Under the pieces are notes generated by a model. That model was not told the origin of the DNA and made no database searches. It saw only the letters and a list, made by a program, of their open reading frames with translations. A program made the translations under genes and the position numbers. A DNA stretch of 64,000 nt from Pilatotrama ljubarskyi (Eukaryota > Basidiomycota > Agaricomycetes > Polyporales > Polyporaceae), in assembly GCA_022385805.1 (NCBI GenBank), contig MU277689.1, forward strand, positions 124,001 through 188,000. The letters are read 5' to 3'. Below, piece by piece: positions 1 through 11,246 of this stretch; position 1 is the first letter of the stretch; each line of letters opens with the position of its first letter.

Positions 1-1457
1 TGGGTCCTTAGTCTGCGAGCCCCAAACACACGCATCACGCGCTTGGCGGACATTACCTCGAGCCCTTTTTGAATTCCTTCTTTCGCCGACGCCGTTTTCG
101 GGGCAGGGTCGTCTGGCCCGACTGCGTTGGCGCTGATCCCTCTGCGCATATAGCAATATGTACCTTGGCCCCGAGGGCTTCACCGCGCAGTCCGCTGCTA
201 TTACGTCGCGATCGGTTGACGACGTGCAGCACAAAATTACGTGGGTGGAGGAGGCAACTTTGATACTTGCGGCCTCAACTAAATGGCGACGTCATTCGCG
301 AGGACGAACAGACAGTAGCAGGCCGCCACCCTCGTACATATGATACGGCGGGTCTGTCACGACGTCAGTCATTACGGCGCTCTTGCGACCGAGGGGAGCC
401 CCTCAGCTGTATCCAGGTAAAGCGCATGCTACCTAGGGGTAAGGGGCCCGCCAACTCTATCCGCCCGACCCGGACTGACCAGTGCTTGACATTCAGATCT
501 TCAGACTTGGCCAGGAGCGCGCGCGTATCCCTAATTCCCCGACTGACGGAGGACGCTGGCCCACCAGGAATCTCCACAGATCATGCGATGGTCTGCCTTA
601 AGACTTGCACTGACATGCGTAGCAGGGACAAAGGAGTTACCTCGGCCTCAAAACGTAGCCTGGTAGATGAAGTACAAGTGACCCGGCGCAAGACTTTGGC
701 TCCCTTTGCTACATTCAGTTTCAAGCTGTGTCGCACCGTCGCCCTGCCCGAGGTTGATTGGGCCCCAATTCCGCGCCGAAACTATGTAGGGGCTGTCCAG
801 ATAGACGGACATCCGCAGTGTGGGAGGAGAGCGGGCCGTTGACGGGCGGCTCAGAGCGAATCACAAACGGGCGCCAAATATCGCCCATCTAGATATGCAG
901 AGCCGATGCGATCTCCAGGGTGAGTGTCCCCTCTCGGCCACTCCTATCCTCCTCCGTTTTGCGTGCGACCTCATATATTCGCTCATCTGCGTGGAATAGC
1001 ACACCGAACGGAGTATAGTTTCTCTCGGAATGCAGGCTGAAATCTCGGTCTCGGCGCGCAGCGGGCCCCTCGCGCCCCATCCGCTGAATCATATCGATCG
1101 CAGGCGTCCGTCAAGCGTTCATATAACGCCTGGCACCATTGCATTGTGCGGCGAGAACACGCAGACAGGCAGGATCACCAGCCGTATCTTCGAACGTTCT
1201 GACTTGCGGCCGCTTCTCTTTCCCAGCACCATCGGACAGCACTCGCCTGCCTCCGTGTAGCCTCAGCGATCAGTGCTGCCTCATGGTAAACACGCCCGTG
1301 CCGGCCCTCCGTCACGTTCCTGCAGCACTCTAAAAGGGCTCTCGCGATGCTCCTCCGCTTTTCCCTGGGCCCTCCTCACCGCTCTGCGAGCACTACACTG
1401 CGAGCTCATTGCTCACCGCTCTCCCCTCCCCTCCCCTCACCACCCTCTTCGGCCGCC
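1..1457. other. Intergenic region, no supported gene
   Basis: There are several short open frames here, the longest about 190 codons at 267-842, but none has a recognisable domain, a plausible intron pattern or a clear ATG context. The last 40 bases before the kinase start (about 1420-1457) are a CT-rich tract, a common fungal core-promoter or leader feature. I see nothing else. Confidence 0.5.
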
Positions 1458-3942
1458 ATGGTCACTTCACCACAATCCCCGGCCTCGCCTGTTCCCCCGG
1501 CACTTGGGACCATCATCGACAGTGGCTCGCTACAATTGGTCGAGATCCTGGGGTACGGTGGGTATGGAATCGTCTATCGCGCGATCGACACCTTCTCGAC
1601 AAACCCGACGTCGTACGCCGTCAAATGCCTCCCGCACTCCAACAAGCGCAGCGCCGCCCGACAGCGGCAGCTTCACATGCGCGAGATCGCACTTCACCAG
1701 CTTGCTTCGGGCCATCCGAACGTCGTCACCCTCCACCGCGTGGTCGAGGACTACCAGTACACCTACATCGTGATGGAGTACTGCTCCGACGGCGACCTGT
1801 TCACTCAAATCCTGCACCAACGGCGTTATCTGGGCAATAACGCACTCATCAAGGAGGTCTTTCTTCAGCTGCTCGACGCAGTTGAATACTGTCACTCCCT
1901 CAATATCTATCATCGCGACTTGAAGCCCGAGAATATCTTATGCTTCGACGGCGGCCTGCGGCTCGCCATTACCGATTTCGGTCTTGCGACTACGGAGCGC
2001 ATGAGCACCGAGTTCCGTACGGGCAGCGTGTATCATATGAGTCCGGGTAAGCCTAATCGTTACCGGTTACGTTCGCTTTAGCTCACGCTTTGCCGCAGAA
2101 TGCCAGGGTGGGATCTTCGCCCCCACGCGGAGCTACTCCCCTCTGTTCAATGACGTCTGGTCGCTGGGCATCATCCTGCTCAACTTGATCACCGGTCGCA
2201 ACCCATGGAAGTCGGCGTCTGCGGACGACTGCACGTTCCAGGCGTACCTCAAGGATCCCCTCCACTTCCTGCCGACTGTGCTTCCCATCTCCCAGGAGGT
2301 CAATGTCCTCCTCACTCGTACCCTCGAGGTCGACTGGAGACATCGTATCACCCTCCGCGAGCTGCGCCACGCGCTCAAGGCCATCGACAACTTCTATTCG
2401 CCCGACGTCATCTTCGAGGACAGCATGGCGCGGTGCCCCTGGGAGGCGGGACTTCGCACGGACGCCGACAGCGACTCGTCAGCAGAGGCGGAGCTCGAGC
2501 CGCGCGACCTACCAGAGCAGGAGGCTCAGGAGAACGTCACTTCCACATGGAGCAACGACTCTGACTCCGAGATGGTCTTCGCCCGCGAACGCTCGGCCGC
2601 CAAGGAGTCCTCCTGGTCCGGCTCGTTCTCCATCGGCGCGCACGGCGGTGCGGGCACCTCCGCCGGCGCCTCCGCGTACTCGCGCTCCCGTTCCGCCTCT
2701 CGCTCACCCTCCCGTTCCATGTCCCCCGCCCCCGACTCGCCAGTATATACTACAACGAGGCTCTTCGAAGCGCTCCAGACTCCCGGACACAGCCCCGCGT
2801 CAGCGTACTCTGTTCTGTCTTCCTCGCCCTCAATCCCGTCCCCGCCGGTGACGCCGCACGCAAACAGCGGCTGGGGCCAGGCGCAGCAGGTGCGCCCGAA
2901 GCTAGTCCTCACAGTCAACACAGACGGGTACCGGCCGGAGTACTACGACAACAGCGTCACTATGCTGTCGGCGACGTCGTCGACCATGCAGACGGCGCTG
3001 GAGTCCGCGCTCGAGCCCAACTGGGACGGGTACATGTACTCGCCTCTTGCGCCGAGCTCCATCCCGACCGCGAAGGCGTCGCCGTACGGTGACTCTCGCG
3101 AGGACGTCGGCATGATCATGACCCCGGCCACCGAGGACCACGACATGGACGAGTACCCGACCATCGACACTCCGTACGACTCGCTGCCCTCAGCCCGTCC
3201 CGAGTCGCCAATCCTTGGGCTCGACCTCGGCGAGGAGAGCGAGCGTGCACCCGCGCATGCCCAGGACACGGAGGCCGACCTGAGCTGGAAACGGCTCTGC
3301 TCTTGGCTCAACCCCTCGCCGCAGGCTGGCGAGTCTACCACCCACACCCCCGCGTTCTCTTTTTTCACCGTCACCGCGACGACTGCGCAGTCATCGTCGC
3401 AGCCCGAGTCCGTCCCGTGGCCGGCCTTCTCGTTCGGCACCTCGGCGACGTTCTCGTCCCCGCGCTCGATCCCTGAGAAGCTCTCTCCCACGCTCGCGTC
3501 GGGTCCACCACCTCTTCCTCTCCGTCCCACCCTCGCACCTCACTCGCGCGTCGACAGGAAGTCACGCACCTCGAGCTTCCTGAAGCCCATCCGCCTCGCG
3601 TTCCCGAGGCGCTCGTCGTCTCCCGCACGCCGGCGATCTTACTCGCGCTCCCCAGCACGCGGCAAGGCGCGCCACGCGGCGTCCTCTCCGGAGACCTACG
3701 GCGCGAACTGGGTGCTCTCGGCGTCGACATCGGCGTCGCCCGAGCCTCAGCCATACCTGTGCCTCCCGCCCCCCACGCCGCACATGCAGGCTCAGACGCG
3801 CGTCACAGTGGAGAAGGAGGGCGTCCACCCGACGCACACGACTTTGACTGAGGACGCGCAGCCGAGGCGCAAGCGGCTCCGGTCGGCGCGCGACTGGTTC
3901 TCGCCCCAGAGGCTGTTTGCTGCTGTGCTGCCCTCATCGTGA
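1458..3942 (+). CDS. Serine/threonine protein kinase with long Ser/Pro-rich tail
   Basis: Two exons (1458-2046 and 2099-3942) joined across a 52-nt GT-AG intron give 810 residues. The kinase domain covers roughly residues 25-310. It has a glycine-rich loop (GYGGYGIVY), the ATP lysine in YAVKC (K56), the catalytic HRDLKPEN (H152-D154) and the metal-binding DFG (D173-G175). The intron falls inside the SPE motif (the APE equivalent, E197), and splicing restores it, which supports the model. The remaining 500 residues are low complexity, rich in Ser, Pro and Arg-Ser, and probably regulatory. The layout resembles fungal Ran1/Ksp1/Sks1-type kinases involved in nutrient and meiosis signalling, but that assignment is by general resemblance only. 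The start is the ATG in GCCGCCATGG, a near-ideal context after a CT-rich leader. Confidence 0.9.
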
Positions 3943-4553
3943 CTCTCGCTCGTGGTCGAGACCTCGTTTGCTGAGTAACTTATTCATTCTTCGCATCATC
4001 GCTTGTGTTCGTATCGCAATCGCATCCCGCACTGGCATCCTCATCGTCTCCGCATTTGTTACAGTAGTAACACTCATCATCATTGCATTCTCCACATACG
4101 CATCCCTTGTCGTCTCGCATTCCCCACATCAGATGTACAGTGTACATATACAGTCGCGCAACCTCTCGTCTCATCATCACGCAACCACATCCACGCACAC
4201 ACGCACGCATTTTTTGGTATCTTTATCTCGGTAGAACCGTGTATCTTCTGCATCGGACTGCATCGCGGCCTCCCCTTGTTGTATCATTGGAATCCGGAGC
4301 CCTAGCGGACACACTGTATGCACCCTCTTGTCTTCTGACGTACTATGCCATATGCGACTATGCCATCTTGTTATCTCATTGAAGTTAAGTAACGTGTGCA
4401 GTTGCTGGCCTATCTTGTGCTCTGCAGTCTCGCTGTGAAACATCATCCATTCCGGCGTAATCATCCCGGTATACAGGAGTCGTGTCTGATGTCAGGTATA
4501 CAATTGTGATGTTATAAAGCTCATCTCGACCCATCTACTTCCCGCTTCGACGT
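3943..4553. other. Convergent intergenic region
   Basis: This lies between the 3' ends of the kinase and the PITH gene. It is AT-richer and has CA/TA-rich stretches (about 4130-4210) likely to be 3' UTR. No gene is visible. Confidence 0.5.
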
Positions 4554-5413
4554 CTACCTCGCAGTCGTTTGCTGCCCCCCGGACTTCTCTTGCAGACGGT
4601 CTATCACCCGCGCATCCGGAGCATTCGCAGCCGGAATCTCCAGCTTCTCTGTGGCATCCTTGCGCTGTGATCTACTGTCTCCGCGGAAGCCTATGTAGTA
4701 CAAGCGCAGAGTATCTCCGCCCACAGCGTCGCTCTGACGTAGCATTAGGATCATGGAGATGGAGTGATCTGCGACACCTACGAAGAAGAGCGAGAGAGAA
4801 TGCACATTCGCGAACGACGCGGCGCGCAGGGGATATTCATGCACGGCGGTCTCGCCCTCGAGCAGGCTGATGTTCAGCTGCGGAGTGATGTCCTCGGCTT
4901 CGGCGAAATCGACGATGTTTGTGCGGTTCGCGTATATCCGCAATCGTCGGGGGGTCATCTCACCTCTGCCTGTTTGGTATGATCAGCGACAGGGAGACGC
5001 GTCAGCGAAAGCTCTATTGCACTCACCCAGCTTCAACAGGACAGATCGTAGGCGGACATTCTGCGTGAATGGGACGTGTATGATCACCTGCACGAACGGG
5101 CCCAGGGTCAGTGTCTATCGCTGAGCGATGCATGTCCGCTTGCGGTGGGGAGCAGTACTTGATCATCCACGCCCGACTCGGCGAACTTGGAGGTGTCCTC
5201 GCGCTCGTCCCAGGGCTTGATGATGTTTTGCGCATCTTCTGGAACGGTCAGGTTCAAGCCGTGCACACTTGGCTCGTCACATTCCTGGTCAAGCCCGTAC
5301 GTACATGCGCAGGCTCACTTGTGTTTATCTATGGATCCGTACAGGTTGGTGAGGTCCAGCCCCGCGAGCTGTGCAGAGACCGAGTTCGCGTCTTCGTCGT
5401 GCCCAGAAGCCAT
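4554..5413 (-). CDS. PITH-domain protein (PITHD1-like)
   Basis: Four exons on the minus strand (5319-5413, 5159-5267, 5027-5087, 4554-4969) encode 226 residues; human PITHD1 has about 211. The whole protein is one PITH domain, the module found at the C terminus of thioredoxin-like TXNL1 and thought to bind the proteasome. Diagnostic stretches are KPWDER near residue 55, PFTQNVRLRS near 75, LRIYANR near 97, then LNISLLEGE and YYIGFRG. No thioredoxin domain precedes it, so it is the stand-alone type. The start is the ATG giving MASGHDEDAN; intron 1 restores the conserved NVHGLNL stretch. The start lies 229 bp from the uS5m start on the other strand, so the two genes share a promoter region. Confidence 0.88.
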
Positions 5414-5642
5414 GGCCACCAATACAATGGGTAGTCGCTCTGAGCTCGTCGTGGTCTAAAGAGAAGGTAGGTAATCCTACTCAGAGTGAGTGAGCCGGGC
5501 GGCAAGGAATGTCATAAGCGCCCGACAAGCCCCCGGGCGCTTACTGCCTCTTAGCGAAAACGTCGACCACCGACCGCTTGATCTCGTACACCGTCCCAGC
5601 CTCGCGCTCGCCGTCTCGCACGACGGCCAAAAGCTCTGCACA

Positions 5643-6611
5643 ATGAGCATCAACATGGCGCGGGCGGGCTTCTCAGCCTGCTCACGACAGACATGCCGTC
5701 GCTTCACTCCTGCTGTCCCCTCACTCCGGCACTACGCGACCCCTCCTGGACCATCCAGCTCAGGCCTACGAGAAGAGGACAAGGCGGAATTTGAGGAAGC
5801 TCTTGTCCAGAGCCAACATTTCCCCGACCTCATGTCCCACGATGTACTCCTGGACACGCACCAGGGCAAGACCTTCCCTCCGAACAAACACACTCCTTTC
5901 GCCAACACTGTCATCGTCCGGAACAACCCCTCCATCTTCCGCATTGCACGCGAGATCGAGAAGGGCGAGAAGGAGAAGGACGAGGTGTTCGTGGAGGACG
6001 AGGAGGAGAGCTCTACGGACTCTATGCAGCCCATCAAGTTCCTGCCCCTTCCCCAAAACCAGCTGGCGAGGCTCTACCGCGCACAGTACGTCCGGTATGT
6101 CAAGCAGCAGACGGGCAAGGGGAAGATCGAGCGCCTCTCGGTGCTCATGGTCGTCGGTAACGGCAAAGGCCTCCTCGGTCTCGGTGAGGGCAAGGGCGTG
6201 GACTTCCAGAGCGCGGTCAGCAAGGCGTTCGCGCAGGCGGTGCGCAACATGGACCACGTCGAGCGGTTCGAGGACCGCACCATCTGGACGGAGATGGAGA
6301 CCAAGTTCGGCGCGACGCGCATCATCCTCCGCCCGCGCCCCGTCGGCTTCGGCCTTGCGGTCAACCCTATCATACACGAGGTCTTCAAGGTCGCGGGCAT
6401 CAAGGACGCGAGCGCGAAGGTGTGGGGGAGCAGGAATCCGTACCAGGTGATGAAGGCCGTCGTGCGCATGCTCCTCCCGGGACACATGCCGACGTTGATG
6501 GGAAATGGTATCGGTGGGCAGGGTCGGACAATGGAGAAGGGCAGGGAGCTGCGGTCGGTGATGGACGTCGAGCGGGATCGGGGCAGGAGGATAGTACCCC
6601 TCCATACTTGA
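5643..6611 (+). CDS. Mitochondrial small-subunit ribosomal protein uS5m (MRPS5)
   Basis: A single exon encodes 322 residues. The N terminus is Arg/Ser/Ala-rich with few acidic residues, as expected of a mitochondrial targeting peptide. A fungal-specific extension follows to about residue 140. The S5 N-terminal double-stranded-RNA-binding fold begins around KGKIERLSVLMVVGNGKGLL, with the expected G-rich loop, and the S5 C-terminal domain follows (RPVGFGLAVNP, VAGIKDASAKVWGS). It is a small-subunit protein needed for decoding fidelity in mitochondrial translation. Two ATGs lie four codons apart (5643 and 5655); I chose the first, but either could be used. It is transcribed divergently from the PITH gene. 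Confidence 0.9.
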   Translation: MSINMARAGFSACSRQTCRRFTPAVPSLRHYATPPGPSSSGLREEDKAEFEEALVQSQHFPDLMSHDVLLDTHQGKTFPPNKHTPFANTVIVRNNPSIFRIAREIEKGEKEKDEVFVEDEEESSTDSMQPIKFLPLPQNQLARLYRAQYVRYVKQQTGKGKIERLSVLMVVGNGKGLLGLGEGKGVDFQSAVSKAFAQAVRNMDHVERFEDRTIWTEMETKFGATRIILRPRPVGFGLAVNPIIHEVFKVAGIKDASAKVWGSRNPYQVMKAVVRMLLPGHMPTLMGNGIGGQGRTMEKGRELRSVMDVERDRGRRIVPLHT

Positions 6612-7731
6612 CGATGCCACCGGTAGAGTGGCTGGCATTCCTTCGAGCTATATGTATCCCTTGCTAATCATCACCTATTCGCTCTGAATATGCTGCTCGA
6701 ACTGACGGCACGTAGCGAATGCTCACATTAATCCTCGTGGTGGGCTCAGCCGCGCGGGTATTCCAGTAAGCTGGGACGGCCCTCAGCATCAATTCAGGGC
6801 GAGTTCTCCTGCCAAGGTGTATTGTCTACTCCCTAATCTCCGTGCGGGACTTTGTTCGGTCCTCCGGCTTGCAGGTGAGATGATCTCTTAACGATGTTCC
6901 GCTCTCACTCACAAATCAGCCTGAATAGGCAGCACGGGGCGTAGCGGCAGACGTCTGCCCGACTGTCATTATATATCCATAATCAAGAGGTGCTGTATAG
7001 TGCTCCGTAATGCAAGACGCTCCGCTCTCGTGCCAGGCTGCGGAAAAGGGGGTCCAGAAGTACTTGATCGCAGATGGTAGGTTTCCACTTTTCTCGTCTC
7101 CTGAAAGCAGAAGGTCACCAACGGACGTCCAAAGGCGAACGTTGTTACCGGCCTCCGGACACAGCTGCAGCTTGAACGCGGACCTTTCTGGCGCCGGTTT
7201 GTACGGCATTGTGTACGAATGTGTGCGCTAGAAAGCAGAGAGCGCTCGCGCTCGTTCCACGTCTATATACATGATAGTATCCGGACTGTTGGTATCAGGA
7301 CTTCCTCTGGCTACCCTCCTTTTCCTGGTAGGGCTCTTGCACAGGAGCTGCCAGTGCGGAGTGCAGTCCATCAGCGTCAACGTTCCGCGATTATCCTTGA
7401 ATCTGCCAAAGTCGTTCTGAATTTCAGCATGAGCCTGGGCGAACTGGAATCTCGCTGGCATCCGCATCCGGAGAAGCAACCAGTGTGACAGCACCGTCGC
7501 ACGCGCCTCGCTCTCAGATGGTCATCACGCTCTCTTCTTGCGCTCGCGGGTTCTCCGGCGGCCTCCCACCCTGAGGTGAGTTCCAGACAGATTTCGTGCG
7601 AGAGATTGCGAGTGGAGGACGTCACAAATATCAGCTGTCTTGTTACAGGTCTGCCTCCCCCTCATCTCTCGACGCAGCTCGACCGTCTTCTGGCAAATAA
7701 TCCAAGGCTGCGTGAGCCTCGAGGGTTGGCG
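6612..7731. other. Intergenic region upstream of P450
   Basis: About 1.1 kb with only short, unconserved open frames on both strands. It probably holds the uS5m 3' UTR and the P450 promoter. No repeat or RNA gene is evident. Confidence 0.5.
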
Positions 7732-10389
7732 ATGTCGCCGTATCTTCTTTTCGGTGTCCTCTTTCTCGGGCTTGCCAGCAGGAAGTTGCTGAAGATGATG
7801 TACACTCTGCCAATCTCTCTGGCCACTGTCGACGGCCCTCAGAAAGAACACTGGCTCACCGGTGAGGGGCTTTGACCTTGTGTCTATGTCGCTGATGGGT
7901 ATGCTGACCTTTCCTTCCAGGCAATCTCCATAGGCTGTACAAAGATGGGCTGTCCTACACTATGAGCTTGTGTAGGACGTACGGTGGAGCAATCAGGCTG
8001 CACGGTGTACTTGGGGTGAGCAGAGCTGCAGAGACACCGTCGCTCCTCCGATGATCGTCTGGCACGAACGCTCTCGCGCGCAGGCTCAGAACTTGTTGGT
8101 GCACGACCCGCTCGCACTACAATATATTCTCGTTAAAGATCAAGATGCATTCGAGGAGACCGACATGTTCATAGAGCGAGTACTTCTCACGTTTCACTAC
8201 GTCCCTTTTGGTCCGTTGACATGTGGCCCGTTCTTAGGTCCAACAAGATGCTGCTTGGACAGGGCCTCATATCGACCTTAGGTCAGCTGTCGCGCGATGA
8301 TTTTCGCACCCCAACTATCTGTTGATCTACCTTTTGTGGCACAGGCGAACAGCACAAGAAACAGCGCAGACTACTCAACCCCGTCTTCTCTCTCGCCAAT
8401 CTCCGCCACATACTCCCCGGGATCCAGCCAATCGCTGACGAGCTCATCGAGGGCCTTCGGCGCTCAGTTCCCCAAGATGGTGCGAGTGAGTGTTTTGTGC
8501 CACTTGTGGTTCCAGAGTGTTTCACAAGCGCATGACGCCGGTACTGTAGGTTCTACGGAGATGAACATCCTCCCGTGGCTGCAAAGAGGGACTCTGGAGT
8601 ACGTCGCGCGAGGTATCTTGGGCGTCAAACTCTCTGCTTCGCTCGAGCCCACGGACACCGACGCATACACACATGCGCTTTGCAACATCCAGTGCGTGCG
8701 TTCGGCTTGCTCTCCATAAGCACATTATTCTGGCTGACGATGCGGGCGCAGGCACGTCGGCTTGAGGCTCGTCTTCCTCCGGCCCTTCGTCCCCTGGGTG
8801 GTGCGCACTGTCCCGCTATACTGGCGCAAGAAGCTTGTGGACCTCCTGCCGTTTCCGGCCGTGCGCGAATTGCGCGACATGGCAGACGTTATGCGACAGT
8901 CCGCCACCGTGATTCTACTCAGGAAGAAGGCAGAGGTTGAGCAGGCGGGGGAGGCCGCAACCGAGGACACCGCGGGGGACTTGATGACGATCATGCGTAG
9001 GTCGCCCTACGCGGATCTCGTCTGCAATTGATTTTCAATCCTGTTAACTGGCGTAACCTGCTGGCAGTCAGAGCGAACCTCTCAACGCAAGAGAAGGCGC
9101 GCCTCACGTCCGAGGAGCTCATTGGCCAAATCAAGTGGGCAACCTTCTCTGTTCCACGCATCCCGCGCGCAGTGCAGCATCTGACGCACACTTCCGCTGC
9201 CCGACAGCACGTTTCTAATGGCCGGCCAAGAGACGACGACCAACTCGCTAGCGAAGACGCTCTACGTCCTCGCGCGGGAGCCTCTCGCGCAGGCCAGACT
9301 ACGGCGAGAGGTCCGAGAGGCGAAGATCGAGCACGCGCGAGCCCTCGGCGTCGCAGACCCACCAAACGAGTGGACAGGCGTATGCCTACCATACGACGTC
9401 CTCGTCGGCCTGCCGTACCTCGACGCGGTCGTTCGCGAGACGCTCCGCCTCCATCCGCCTACGAGTTTCATCAACCGACTGTGCGTGCCGTATTGTGCAC
9501 GCCTTCTACAGGGACGCGCTGACCGCCGATCGCGTGGTATGCTGATGATGTCGCCCTTGTACAATGCCGCTTCTGCTTCCGCAGGGCGACCAAGGACGCG
9601 GTTCTCCCGCTGCAACGGCCAATCCGTTCCGCGACGGGCAGCGAGATCTCCTCCGTGCCCGTGCCGGCCGGGACGAACATCATCATCAACATCCTCGGCT
9701 CGAACCGTAACCCAGACGTCTGGGGGCCCGATGCCGAGGAATGGCGGCCGGAGCGATGGCTCGCCTTATCGGGCGAGCGTCTTGGTCAAGGGAAAAGCCT
9801 CGACCTAGACTTTGACGACGAGGAGTCCGGTTCGGCGGCGAGCCGTCATAAAGGGTACAGCGGGGTGTGCGAGACAACGACTCGGAGGAAGGGGAATGAT
9901 GGGGTGAGGTATCCTGGCGTATACGGCGGGGGCATGTCAGTAGGCATGCGCATACCTGGGGCCGTCGCGAGTGCTGACTGTACTGGCCTTTGCAGGATGA
10001 CCTTCCTGGGTGGGAACCGCGCTTGCATGTGAGTCCTCACCCTGTTTTTATGCTGTTGTGAGCGTGACTCCTGAACGTCCCTCGCGTCATCAGCGGGTTC
10101 AAGTTTGCCGAGATGGAGATCAGTGAGTACCCCAACCGCTCATCGTACCCTTGCGTTGGCGGCGTAAGTCCTGACCATGTCCTCGGGCCCAGAGCAGATC
10201 CTGTCGACGCTAGTCTCGACGATGCACTTCGCGCTGCCGTCTGCAGTGGACTCGAACGGGGTGCGGAAGGAGATATACTGGAGCGTCAACGGCCTGCAGG
10301 TCCCGCTCGTGCGCCCGCCGCACGGCGACGGCAAGACTCCGCAGGTCCCGTTGGACGTCCGGCGTGTCACGGAGGCGGACTTCTTCTGA
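7732..10389 (+). CDS. Cytochrome P450 monooxygenase
   Basis: Thirteen exons (7732-7861, 7921-8015, 8084-8175, 8238-8281, 8345-8485, 8550-8691, 8752-8996, 9068-9134, 9208-9480, 9585-9935, 9996-10028, 10094-10122, 10193-10389) give a continuous 612-residue frame. An N-terminal hydrophobic anchor is followed by the I-helix AGQETTT (residues 324-330), the K-helix ExxR as ETLR (E396, R399), WRPERW, and the heme loop FLGGNRACIG with cysteine ligand C537. These are the full set of P450 signatures, so it should be an active ER-bound, heme-thiolate oxygenase. It resembles the large multigene P450 families of wood-decay basidiomycetes; substrate and CYP family cannot be read from sequence. Intron 3 begins with GC (GCGAGT) rather than GT. 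A roughly 40-residue acidic/Ser insertion precedes the heme loop and makes the protein longer than usual. Confidence 0.92.
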
Positions 10390-11246
10390 TGTACGGCGAG
10401 GTCGTGTTGTCTACTATGTATGTATATTGCTCTCCTGCCCGCTGGAAGCAAGAGGTACGCGTTGATAGTATGGTGACATACAGTATATGGATGGATGCCG
10501 ATATCCATGAGCCATACGACATCTCGTCGAGGGTATGCATCTCTCCTCGACGGTATGCATGTCTCGCGGAGTGTGCATGTCTCCTCGAACGGTTGTATCA
10601 CGGCTCTAACCGAAGATGGAGGGATGTCAATCTCAGGCTGGAGCCACATCTCCTGTGTGTAAACGTATGATTGGCTGAGGCTCGTAATTTTTTGCGATGC
10701 CCACAACTTCCGGGCCAATGCGTGCTCGCCACGATGCGGGCGCGGAAGAGCATGACTCTTGCCCGTCAATCCCATAGCCACTCCCTGCCGTTTGGGGGTG
10801 GAGAGCCGCGCAGGCTGTAATACATCAAGGTCCGAGCCCGGAGCCCGGACGGCTCGTGAAGGCGGAAAGAGCTGCAGCTTCGAACGGTCCATGCACTGGC
10901 ATGCAGTACGCGGGCTGCTTGGCCGTCTGGATAGTAGGTTCTGTCGTCCCCTGCTTCCGCAAATGAGGCTCGCGCCGCTGCTCGAAGCGATATCTGCCGC
11001 AAAGAGCTCAAAAAGTACATACAGTGTACAGCGTCATCGTAATTCCTATAGGATCATGTACATAGTTCATACACCGGTCCTTCGCTACAGAGCGGGAAAC
11101 GTCCACTACGACCGGCGACCCCAGCCGTATGCTCACTCGATTGCTCGCTGAGTCCGCTGAGATAACGTATGTGGGACATAGAAATAAGTACGTCCTAGGG
11201 TAGAGTCCGAGAATCCGACCTGAGCATCCGCATCCAGAGAACCCTC
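10390..11246. other. Convergent intergenic region
   Basis: Between the P450 and polygalacturonase 3' ends. It carries the 20-bp tandem repeat listed separately; otherwise it has only chance open frames. Confidence 0.5.
10533..10592. repeat. Short 20-bp tandem repeat (3 units)
   Basis: Three units start at 10533, 10553 and 10573, each beginning GTATGCAT or GTGTGCAT-like and ending in a TCTC-rich half. The period is exactly 20 bp and the units are imperfect. It lies about 150 bp past the P450 stop, probably in its 3' UTR. Confidence 0.6.

Noticed and set aside
267..842. 191-codon open frame near the left end
   Set aside because: No recognisable domain, no conserved motif and amino-acid composition like a random GC-rich frame.
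5766..6638. 290-codon minus-strand open frame over uS5m
   Set aside because: Shadow of the real gene: high GC third positions keep the opposite strand open; the uS5m frame has clear S5 motifs.
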